A stretch of DNA of 34,421 nt from a bacterium (GTDB taxonomy: Bacteria; SZUA-79; Acidulodesulfobacterales; Acidulodesulfobacteraceae). The position numbers and the translations under genes are program-made. Below are positions 26,401-33,050 of the stretch, piece by piece. How positions within the stretch are numbered: position 1 is the first letter of the stretch; every line of letters starts with the position of its first letter. The notes beneath the pieces were generated by a model. The model was not told where the DNA came from and ran no database searches. It saw only the letters and a list, made by a program, of their open reading frames with translations. The DNA lies in the NCBI GenBank assembly GCA_021798015.1, contig JAJZYP010000010.1:1-34421 (forward strand), given 5' to 3'.

Positions 26401-28772
26401 TTAGACACCGAATATTTTTCGATAATATCGGCAATTTCCTGCATAGCCTTTTGGACCGGATTATTACCCGAAAATAAATAGCCCTCAAATAACGCGTCAA
26501 AAACTGGACGGGTGATTATATGCTGAGAAAGCATCTCGATAGCATCTTCTTCGCTAATAGAAGGATTTATGTCTCTTTGTAAACCATGCACAAATTTATC
26601 GAAAGCCTCTTTAGCTTTATCGTTGTTTTTTATAATACCGTTTATCCTAATTATTAATTTTGCCGATATAGCGGCAGTGTCTTTTGCCCACTCCGCCCAG
26701 TATTCCCTATCTCCAAGTTTTTTAGGCACTATTGCATAAATTGCTTTTTCAATATTTTCAAAAGGTAAGAGCGGCAATGCAAATCCAGGATTCATATCTG
26801 GACGCAGTGTTCTGCTACTATCTCCCCCGTCGAAAACAATCCTAATTTTTCTTCTGAATTCAGCCTCGTCCACTAAACTTTCATCGTGAGAGCGCAGGGC
26901 TTTTAATACCTTCCATATTTCTTTAAATCTTTGGTTTGTGTCAACATAATCGTTATAATTATTTACATCCTGGTTAGGAATAGAAACTGGCAGTATAATA
27001 TATCCGTAATTCTTTCCTTCCGCCTTACGCATAACCCTGCCTACGGATTGGACTATATCCATTATGGATTCTTTTTTATCATAAAATATTACGGCATCTA
27101 AAGCGGGAACATCCACGCCTTCCGAAAGACATTTCGCATTTGAAAGGATGCGGCATTCGCTTGTATCTGCGCTTCCTTTGAGCCAGTTTAATTTTTTTTG
27201 TCTCACCATAATGTTCATGGTGCCGTCAACATGGTCCATATCAAAACCGGATTCAGACAATGAGCCTTCATGCAAACTTACCATTTTTTTAAACACGTAA
27301 GACATTTCCTTTGATGCTTTAATCGATTTAGAAAACGCGACTGCCATACACATACGCTTATTATCAATACTTTCCATTCCATTATCGTCTATAGAAAACA
27401 ATTCCCGCCCCATTAAAGCCTTCCAGCTGCCTATTATTTTCGTTGCAAGTTCTGTGGTAACGGCTTCATTTTCGTTAATATTATATTGATTAACTAAATC
27501 CGCCATTTCATTTTCGTTCACAACTGTAATCATAACTTTATAATCGGACAACAGGTTCATTCCAACAGCCTTTCCGAAGCTCAACTCATATAACTGTTTT
27601 CCGTAAATTGCTTCGTCGTCCATAGAAAACAAAGAGGCGCTGGCTTCATCGGCTTTCTTCTTTACCGTTTCGTTATAAATGCGAGGGATAGCCGTCATAT
27701 ACAATCTTTTGTTTCCACTGATAACGGAATTATCATGTACCTTGACGAATTCGGAATCTTCCTCGTTTAGCGTTGTTGCGCCTGTCGTGCGGTGGGCTTC
27801 GTCGCATATAATAATATCGAAAGAGCCGATACCTTGTTTTTGCGCATCCGATATAACCTGAATGGATTGATATGTAGAGAATATAACCGTCATTCTGCCG
27901 TTATTACTGCTATTAACGGCTTGAACGAGTTTTTGGGCATCCGTTGTGGCAGGATATGCCAGCTCATGAACTCTTATATCTTCATCCTCTTTACCGACCT
28001 TTGTATCGGAACAAACCGCAAAGGCGTTAAACGGTTCGTATGCATCCGCAGTCCAGTCCCTCAAACTCTGAGAGACAAGGGCTATAGACGGGGCTAAAAA
28101 CAGAATCCGTCCTTTCGGCGCATATTTCTCGCAGAGACGCAATGCCGTGAGCGTCTTACCTGTTCCGCAAGCCATAATAAGCTTCCCGCGGTCGTTATCC
28201 TGAAAACCATTTATAACAGCATTAACCGCTTCTTCCTGATGAACCCTAATAAGTCTTTTAGGTTTAAGTTTTATATCTTCAGGATTGTCTATATCAAACA
28301 GTCCCCAGTCAACAGGACTTTCCTCAAGGTTTTCAAGTGTTATCCTATGTGTTGATATGGTTTGATTTTGAAGAGCTTTTTCGGCTTCACTGCTCCAGTT
28401 ATTGGTGGTAGATACTATCAAACGGTAATCAAAAGCTTTGTATTCTCCGTTTATATTATATCTCTTGCCGGAAGCCGTAAAAAATGAATCTATATCGGAT
28501 TTTTGTAAATTATATTCTTGGTCATAGAATTTGCACTGCACAGCCCAATAATTTCCTGTATCTATCTCGCGGGCAACCAAATCTATGCCGCTATCCATTC
28601 CCCTGTCGGGACATTCATCCCACTCGCTCCAAGTCCATACTTTATCAATTTTATTGGCATATTCAGGGTCGGTTAATAAATATTTAGCGATTAATTTTTC
28701 AAAAAAAGAACCTTTATCCCTTGAACTTAAAGGCAGCTTGTTTACTTTTTGAATAATATCGATAATTTTCAT
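23493..28772 (-). CDS. type ISP restriction-modification enzyme with C-terminal S24 (LexA-like) peptidase domain
   Basis: 1759 residues carrying all activities of a type ISP system like LlaGI. Nuclease: GIDLVA (D64) and WAVQCKFY (K81), a PD-(D/E)xK core. SF2 helicase: ACGTGKT (201-207), CDEAHR (323-328), YMTAIPR, and SVGRVMRKAEG. Adenine methyltransferase: YTPVEVVDFII, ILDPFTGTGTF near 880 and FGNPPYS near 984. Target-recognition region: about 1130-1590. Residues about 1598-1759 are extra: LPVYSLEAAASKF, then VAGKSMEPTIPDGSYC (Ser1660), KFTVKRY (Lys1706) and LSPDNKDF, the Ser-Lys dyad fold of LexA/UmuD. Family members with this fold cleave at Ala-Gly or Cys-Gly; here the matching place reads Ala1607-Ser1608. 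ATG with AAGGAAG upstream. All motifs are intact, so the enzyme is probably active. Confidence 0.93.
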   Translation of the reverse strand: MKIIDIIQKVNKLPLSSRDKGSFFEKLIAKYLLTDPEYANKIDKVWTWSEWDECPDRGMDSGIDLVAREIDTGNYWAVQCKFYDQEYNLQKSDIDSFFTASGKRYNINGEYKAFDYRLIVSTTNNWSSEAEKALQNQTISTHRITLENLEESPVDWGLFDIDNPEDIKLKPKRLIRVHQEEAVNAVINGFQDNDRGKLIMACGTGKTLTALRLCEKYAPKGRILFLAPSIALVSQSLRDWTADAYEPFNAFAVCSDTKVGKEDEDIRVHELAYPATTDAQKLVQAVNSSNNGRMTVIFSTYQSIQVISDAQKQGIGSFDIIICDEAHRTTGATTLNEEDSEFVKVHDNSVISGNKRLYMTAIPRIYNETVKKKADEASASLFSMDDEAIYGKQLYELSFGKAVGMNLLSDYKVMITVVNENEMADLVNQYNINENEAVTTELATKIIGSWKALMGRELFSIDDNGMESIDNKRMCMAVAFSKSIKASKEMSYVFKKMVSLHEGSLSESGFDMDHVDGTMNIMVRQKKLNWLKGSADTSECRILSNAKCLSEGVDVPALDAVIFYDKKESIMDIVQSVGRVMRKAEGKNYGYIILPVSIPNQDVNNYNDYVDTNQRFKEIWKVLKALRSHDESLVDEAEFRRKIRIVFDGGDSSRTLRPDMNPGFALPLLPFENIEKAIYAIVPKKLGDREYWAEWAKDTAAISAKLIIRINGIIKNNDKAKEAFDKFVHGLQRDINPSISEEDAIEMLSQHIITRPVFDALFEGYLFSGNNPVQKAMQEIADIIEKYSVSKETEGLERFYENVRKNSIDYVKSDKSRQDVIKNLYDTFFKTAFPKMSERLGIVYTPVEVVDFIIHSVEHALRSHFDTGLTDRNVQILDPFTGTGTFITRLLQSGLIKPEDLPYKYRNEIHANEIVLLAYYVATVNIENIYHSLTGEYKPFEGIVLADTFQMFEDNNKFDAFSEANSERAKRQKEQDIRVIFGNPPYSAGQTSGNDNNQNLKYPKLDERIKETYAEESSATNKNSLYDSYIRAIRWASDRIKDKGVIGFVTNGSFIDGNAADGIRKTIVKDFSHIYIFNLRGNQRTSGELSHKEGGKIFGSGSRTPVAITIFIKDGLHKGECELCYHDIGDYLDREEKLNIIAEFGSIEKLSCQKIEPNIAGDWINQRDEAFEDFMSLGDKKDKNHKVIFSIYSRGAVTGRDAWAYNFSKKELSENMKRMIGNYNQEINNIKTGLPFNNDKKFISWDRELQNYAKHGKIGLFKQDNIIESLYRPFVKEFLYFDRMFNSMVYLMPSIFPTSEHENIVITVTGIGASKAFSTLASKTLPDLSALSPGQCFPRYYYEKVERHEENGLFENNNAIKETTAESYMRRDAITDETLYLFKKRYSDEAIKKDDIFHYIYGILHSPEYKERFSATLKRMLPRMPFAPDFWAFGKAGEKLINLHINYEDIEPYPAIEDISEKRDPDYKVNKMKFGKKDGAVDKSIIDYNSYITLKDIPLEAYDYIVNGKPAIEWIMERYQIKIDKDSDILNDPNEWSDNPRYILDLLKKIINVSIKTMRIVKNLPQIFEDKYQGVKPVHLQLVSSDDIAEAEKFVEYLPVYSLEAAASKFSGEEYVEQLGWKRVETGKSDTGVSDSAGKTINAPLKLSRDMFIAKVAGKSMEPTIPDGSYCIFRFERGGSRNGKVVLVESSKFVADPETNQKFTVKRYKSEKEYLEEDGRWLHKKIILSPDNKDFDDIVIENASETDFKVVAEFVSVIN

Positions 28773-28837
28773 ATTATCTTCCTTTATTTAACAATTTTTA
28801 CATTTTGAATATTAACTATAAACAAACATAGGTATCT

Positions 28838-28877
28838 TTAATATATTTGTGCCACCAATGGTGCACAAATATATTAA
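28838..28877. promoter_or_regulatory. long AT-rich palindrome between rhuM and the type ISP gene
   Basis: Perfect 15-nt arms TTAATATATTTGTGC (28838-28852) and GCACAAATATATTAA (28863-28877) flank a 10-nt loop that itself holds CACC/GGT. It fills much of the 119-nt gap, 66-105 nt upstream of the type ISP start. A T-run follows only on the plus strand. It could be an operator or leader hairpin controlling the type ISP gene, or a terminator after rhuM. Confidence 0.6.
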
Positions 28878-28891
28878 CTTTTTCGATGGTT

Positions 28892-29917
28892 TTATTCGCC
28901 TTTTTTAGATTTTTTTAATAATTTCTTTACTTCACGGTCAAAATCAGACTCAATCGGCTGAATTTTATTATATTTTTGATATTCTCCTATGGCTTTTTTA
29001 TCGGCCTTTTCTTTTGAAATTTGTCCTTTGCCGTCAAGTATCCTGAATTCATTGAAATCTAAAAATTTATTAACGCTCCCCGCAAACTCCGACATAGTAA
29101 AAGTTTTACGGTTTTCTATAATGTTTTCTATATAATCAAAGAAGCCTGAAACGGTCCTTTCAAGTTTCTTAATCTCTGCTTCTTGCAAATAATTTTTAGC
29201 GATAGTTACATCGGAGGGAAGAATCCTGCCCTTTGGCGCATTCTTCCATGTCGCAAGCCCCATATAAGGCTTGTTTTTATCGGCTTTTAAGTGGATAATT
29301 TCTGCGGCTGTCAGACCTGTAATAGCAAAATGAAACTTATTTTGAATCGTCGCAAAAAACTCTTTCGTTGTATCCGAATGAGGATCGTAATCGGTACTGC
29401 ACTCTGCAAAGATATCTGTAATCTGCTGATATATACGCCTTTCGCTTGCCCGTATAGAGCGGACTCTTTCCAGTAACTCTTTAAAATAATCCCTGCCAAA
29501 AAACCGTTCGCCTTGTTTGAGCCGTTCATCGTCAATGGCAAAGCCTTTTACGATATATTCTTTTAAAACTTTAGTAGCCCATATTCTAAACTGCGTGGCT
29601 CTTATAGAATTGACTCGATAACCGACGGCTATAATGGCATCAAGGTTGTAAAAAGCAACTTCACGTTCAATTCCCCTTTCTCCTTCTCTTTGAACTATCC
29701 GGATTTTCCGGATAGTTGATATCTCATCCAATTCTCCGCTTTTAAAGATATTCTTAATATGCTCATTAATAGTCCTTACATCTACCCCGAACAATTCCGC
29801 CATCATTTTTTGCGTAAGCCATAAGGTTTCATCCAGTAAAAAAACATCTAATTTTACATCGCCGGACGGCGTGGTATAAAGGACAAAATTTCCTGATTTT
29901 TGTAATTTATTATCCAT
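28892..29917 (-). CDS. rhuM: RhuM family protein
   Basis: 341 residues. RhuM proteins were named from Salmonella pathogenicity island 3 and are common inside restriction-modification loci; their function is unknown. Signatures: FLLDETLWLTQKMMAELFGVDVRTINEHIKNI (helix-turn-helix-like, about 26-57), ELDEISTIRK, REVAFYNLDAIIAVGYRVNS, RATQFRIWATKVLKEYIVKGFA. The C-terminal part (about 185-330) is the usual RhuM tail. It is plausibly a DNA-binding regulator for the neighbouring type ISP gene 119 nt downstream. No ribosome binding site is evident before the ATG. The second RhuM-type protein at 33-34 kb shares the N-terminal motifs only. Confidence 0.88.
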   Translation of the reverse strand: MDNKLQKSGNFVLYTTPSGDVKLDVFLLDETLWLTQKMMAELFGVDVRTINEHIKNIFKSGELDEISTIRKIRIVQREGERGIEREVAFYNLDAIIAVGYRVNSIRATQFRIWATKVLKEYIVKGFAIDDERLKQGERFFGRDYFKELLERVRSIRASERRIYQQITDIFAECSTDYDPHSDTTKEFFATIQNKFHFAITGLTAAEIIHLKADKNKPYMGLATWKNAPKGRILPSDVTIAKNYLQEAEIKKLERTVSGFFDYIENIIENRKTFTMSEFAGSVNKFLDFNEFRILDGKGQISKEKADKKAIGEYQKYNKIQPIESDFDREVKKLLKKSKKGE

Positions 29918-30221
29918 AAATATTTTTAATTTAACAGACTTATTAATCCGCCGGTCTATCGGTAATTATATGCAATAATCGTCTTTTTATCAACAAGCAT
30001 TATTCTTCCAAATCCCGATTTAGGATTTTAATATTCCTATAACTTAACCGATTTTTTTATTTTTTTAAAAAAATCGGTTATTATTATATACGGTATTATA
30101 AAAAATACATTTATTTTAACTTTAAAAAAATAATATCTGCAGAAATATTGGAAAATTAGATTTTAAGGCTGTTTTCAAACAAAATTCTCCCATAGTTGTT
30201 AAATTTTTCAGAATAGGTTTT
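29918..30221. other. intergenic region between transposase remnant and rhuM
   Basis: 304 nt of very AT-rich DNA with no gene. It should hold the rhuM promoter, the outer end of the IS1380-like remnant and a perfect long hairpin at 30046-30079. No terminal inverted repeat of the insertion sequence could be recognised by eye. Confidence 0.5.
30046..30079. terminator. perfect 14-bp hairpin, possible bidirectional terminator
   Basis: Arms AACCGATTTTTTTA (30046-30059) and TAAAAAAATCGGTT (30066-30079) flank a loop of six T. The A/T tracts flank a CCGAT core on both strands. It lies between the transposase remnant and rhuM, where it could stop transcription entering from the decayed type I locus. 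It could also be a structural end of a mobile element. Confidence 0.45.
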
Positions 30222-30540
30222 TTAATTGTATAATATTTTCTGCCTCAATCGCAAAAGAGTATTAAACCTATCCATATCCGTTTTTATTTTTAAAATAATC
30301 TTGCCGGAATGCTTTATTATTTTTCCGGCTATATTAAAGAAAGACCATCTGAAAGTCTTTATGGTGTTATTTGAAAAAAGCGGATTTAAAGATTTAAATC
30401 CTATAAAGAGATTATAAGATAGAATGCCTATGCCGAAATATACTTCATTTGCGTCAAATGTCCCGCATGGCATCTTCTCCATGGAAAAACCGCATTTAAT
30501 CTCTTTATTGAAGCTCTCCGCCTGTCCTCTTTTAATATAT
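30222..30540 (-). pseudogene. 3' fragment of an IS1380-like (IS4-type) transposase gene
   Basis: The open frame from about 30540 gives RYIKRGQAESFNKEIKCGFS, then MEKMPCGTFDANEVYFGIGI, LSYNLFIGFKSL, TIKTFRWSFFNIAGKIIKHSG and KIILKI. This matches the C-terminal end of DDE transposases of the IS1380 group (RGxAEN...KE, MPCGxFxAN, AYNL, R..AGKI). About 100 residues remain, and the catalytic N-terminal and middle parts are gone. The 5' end joins the mnmE fragment in another frame at a shared stretch AAAAGAGGAC. Naming the exact IS family is less certain than the transposase call. Confidence 0.75.
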
Positions 30541-30757
30541 CTCTCAAAATTTCATTTTCCGCTAAATCTTTAATGTCAAAAACGTATAAAACGGCATCCG
30601 CACTTTCAATCTGATTGTAGCTCCCTTTTATACCCTCATATTCTATCGTATTCTCCGTTTCTCTCAAGCCTGCGGTATCTATAATTTTAACGGGCTTATT
30701 GGATAAAAACAGGTTTTCTTCTATATAATCCCTTGTAGTGCCGGGCGTATTCGACAA
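30528..30757 (-). pseudogene. mnmE: internal fragment of mnmE (tRNA modification GTPase)
   Basis: About 76 codons encode SNTPGTTRDYIEENLF, VKIIDTAGLRETENTIEYEG, IKGSYNQIESADAVLYVFDI: the G2 (TTRD) and G3 (DTAGLRE) region of the MnmE GTPase domain. The MnmE N-terminal domain, the P-loop, the NKxD motif and the C-terminal CxGK end are all absent. Upstream it overlaps the end of the hsdR fragment in another frame; removing one base near 30755 would read DIVSNTPGTTRD, close to the family consensus. Downstream it runs into the transposase remnant. It has no start signals and cannot make a working protein. An intact mnmE is expected elsewhere in the genome. Confidence 0.8.
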
Positions 30758-31211
30758 CTATATCCGGCGAGTTTTTCAAACTGTTTTCGCCGGTTCTTTT
30801 CCAAGGGCTGAATCTATTTTGAGGAGACGTCAAAGTTCCGGCTCTTGCTTCCAATCCGTCCGATATTATCAATATTTCGTTAAAGCGGAAAATGGAAGGT
30901 ACAAGGTCTATATATGTTTGAAGCTGGGTATAGGCGCTCCATATCGATGCGTTCTCGTCAACAGGATTTTTAAGCTCAATTAAAACTAAAGGAAGTCCGT
31001 TAATAAATAAAATTACATCGGGTCTTCTGTTTTCTCTGCCTTCTTTTATAGTAAGCTGGTTTACCGCTAAAAATTCATTATTATCTATATCGTTAAAATC
31101 AAACAGCCAGACTATATCGTTTTTTATGCCGTTTTTGGTATTGTATTCGACTGGAACGCCGTCGGTCAGAAAACGGTGGAATGTTTTATTGTTTGTAATT
31201 AAATCCTGAGC
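30758..31211 (-). pseudogene. hsdR: N-terminal nuclease-domain fragment of type I restriction subunit HsdR
   Basis: About 150 codons: LITNNKTFHRFLTDGVPVEY, DIVWLFDFNDIDNNEFLAVN, RRPDVILFINGLPLVLIELK, AYTQLQTYIDLVPSIFRFNE, LIISDGLEARAGTLTSPQNR. This is the PD-(D/E)xK domain of HsdR, with the Asp of RPDV and the Glu/Lys of IELK present. The first 100 or so residues and the whole helicase are missing. Clear similarity ends at FSPWK (about 30800). The frame continues in phase from hsdS with no stop or spacer, so a deletion removed the end of hsdS and the start of hsdR. The end runs into mnmE DNA. Confidence 0.85.
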
Positions 31212-31813
31212 TTCGAGGGTTTGGATTTGTGAAATATTGTAAGAAATTTTTTCATAAAGTGAATTCGCAAACATTGCATATGCTTTTAATAACTTTTCGT
31301 CAGGAATAATCATTTCTATTTGTTTTAAATGAACAGGACCAAAATTTGACTGAACACTACCGGTTGCCATGCTTTTCATATTATCTTGGAAAAATTGCGA
31401 GTTTAAAAATTGATACATAAAACTGTAACTCAATTTATCAATTGGTCTAAATCTTATAATAGAAGTATTTAGCATTAACGGTAGGTGTTCCTTTCTAACA
31501 ATTGCCGATTTACCCAATGTCCCTGAAGTAGAAACAACCATATCTTTTTCTTGTAGATGAAAATGCTTGTATCGTTCTTCCGCTTCTTCAACAGAAATAA
31601 AATTAGAATTTTTTATCTTTATGTCGCTGTTTTGAATTAATCGAATATTTATAAATCTTCTTCCAAATTCTGTATATTGCCAATTTCTTATACCTGGTCA
31701 TTCAATAAAATCAAAAAGTTCCGTCAATCTTCCTATTTCCCACCCCTCTGGAATCTCGCCAAGCTCGCTTTCGACCATTGTTCCGCCGCTTGATTTATAG
31801 CCTTTTAACTCCC

Positions 31814-31857
31814 AACTCCCCTCCTTAAAAGGAGGGGTGCCCGAAGGGCGGGGTGGT
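31814..31857 (+). repeat. left end repeat of the DUF559 cassette
   Basis: It holds AACTCCCCTCCTT, the hairpin CCCCTCCTT-AA-AAGGAGGGG (31818-31837) and a second small hairpin GCCC-GAA-GGGC (31839-31849) ending in GGGGTGGT. The 24 nt at 31832-31855 recur in inverted orientation at 32244-32267. It is strongly GC-rich against an AT-rich surround. A further GCTGACGGGGTGGT module follows at about 31864-31877. Confidence 0.85.
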
Positions 31858-32243
31858 AACAAGGCTGACGGGGTGGTATCCTTTCCAAATTCTTTTTTTA
31901 TGCAATCAAGTATATAATCCGGGTTTTCAAACACTAATTTATTTTCAAACCGCAAAACTTTTATTCCATAATAAGATAAAAACAATTCGCGCTCAATATC
32001 ATATTCAGCTTGAGTTTCAATATTATGAACTTCACCATCAAGTTCAATTCCTAATTTCTCCGAAGGACAATAAAAATCCAAGATATAATTGTCAACGCTA
32101 AACTGCCTGCGAAATTTCCTGCCGTCTAATTGTTTATTTTTTAAATAAGTCCATAATTTTGCTTCGGCAGGAGTAAGATTATTTCGTAACTGTTTACGGA
32201 ATGTTTTTAAAATGCTTTTATTATTTACTATCCTATCAGGTAT

Positions 32244-32324
32244 CACCCCGCCCTTCGGGCACCCCTCTTGATAAACCACCCCGTCAGCCTTCGGCTGCCA
32301 CCCCTCCTTAAAAGGAGGGGAGTT
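32244..32324 (-). repeat. right end repeat of the DUF559 cassette (inverted)
   Basis: Read on the minus strand it has AACTCCCCTCC with the CCCCTCCTT/AAGGAGGGG hairpin (32301-32320), then a GGCAGCCGAAGGCTGACGGG module, GGTGG, and then the 24-nt copy (32267-32244) of the left repeat. The two ends share the modules but not their full order, as if built by repeated small duplications. Confidence 0.85.
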
Positions 32325-33050
32325 TAGGGCATTTTCTTGCTCTACCGGAAACTCGAAATCCACGAACCACCGCTTATAGATAGCCTGCGCTACCCCTTCC
32401 AGCGTCTTGTTCTGCTCCCGCAGAAGTTCTATTTTGTCGTCAAGCGAGGAAAAGATGGCGGCAATGGCTCGCTGCTCGGTTAGCGAGGGAAGTAAAAATT
32501 TAGAATTTAAGATTACCTCTGGATTAAATGCAGGATAAGTAGAAGTGTGAGTATCCGCTATCTGCGTCAAATATTCAGTATATTTTTCGGTCGTTAGTAA
32601 ATTATATAAAAAATAGGGATAGGCTCTTTTTGCGCTAACAACAGCAAAGCCAGTTGAAGCAACAAGATTTGGTTTAGATGTTTTTATAAAGCAGAAATGT
32701 TTTAAATTAGGCCTAACTGTAGAAATTAAAATATCATCATTTCGAACAATTCGCTTTGCTCTACTTGGGGCACTTTCTAATATTAATTTTTGTGTTTGTA
32801 AAAGTTTCCTTTCTTCAACTGAAGCTACATCAATATATTCAATTTCATAAAAATGATAATCTTTGTTTATGGTCAAAGCATTAATTTCCGCCACTTCCCC
32901 AAGCCTCGTCATCTTCCAACCTTCCGGTATAGGTTTATTAGTTTTTTTATTTTCTGTTTTCATTACGCTTTTCCCTTTATGTTTCCTTTTTGGGTGCAGT
33001 ATAGTTAACGGGTCTTTGGGTCGTTATAGAATATTATTTTTACTTGTTTT

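Larger units (their letters stand above)
31814..32324 (-). mobile_element. DUF559 nuclease cassette bounded by inverted repeats, inserted in hsdS
   Basis: About 511 nt. Both ends carry the outer sequence AACTCCCCTCCTT with a hairpin CCCCTCCTT-AA-AAGGAGGGG, in opposite orientation. The AT-rich core encodes a DUF559 (Vsr-like, PD-(D/E)xK) domain: LRNNLTPAEAKLWTYLKNKQ, GRKFRRQFSVDNYILDFYCP, KLGIELDGEVHN, IKVLRFENKLVFENPDYIL. The acidic pair DFYCP/ELDG and the QF..DNYILDFY run are the usual core. The frame is open through both repeats, which translate as SPPFKEG-type peptides, so the cassette adds a domain to HsdS rather than breaking it. There is no Met inside the cassette; translation depends on hsdS unless a GTG is used. 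Confidence 0.8.
31212..32963 (-). pseudogene. hsdS: type I restriction specificity subunit HsdS, interrupted by a UGA and carrying a DUF559 insert
   Basis: The frame starts with an ATG at 32963. The first half-subunit has IPEGWKMTRLGEVAEINA, a target-recognition domain to about residue 165, SLTEQRAIAAIFSSLDDKIE and the conserved helix LLREQNKTLEGVAQAIYKRWFVDFEF. In the linker before KSSGGTMVESELGEIPEGW sits an in-frame DUF559 domain of about 165 residues. The second target-recognition domain begins at GRLTELFDFIE and is cut by a TGA at 31700-31698. The same frame then continues with PGIRNWQYTEFGRRF, and most relatives would have Gly (GGA) at that codon. The domain continues to SQIQTLEAQ, where hsdR begins in phase. 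It is either inactive or yields a half subunit (422 codons including the UGA) if not read through. Confidence 0.88.

Noticed and set aside
30226-30417. Plus-strand ORF opposite the transposase remnant
   Set aside because: The minus frame matches a transposase C-terminus; the plus frame has no similarity that I recognise.
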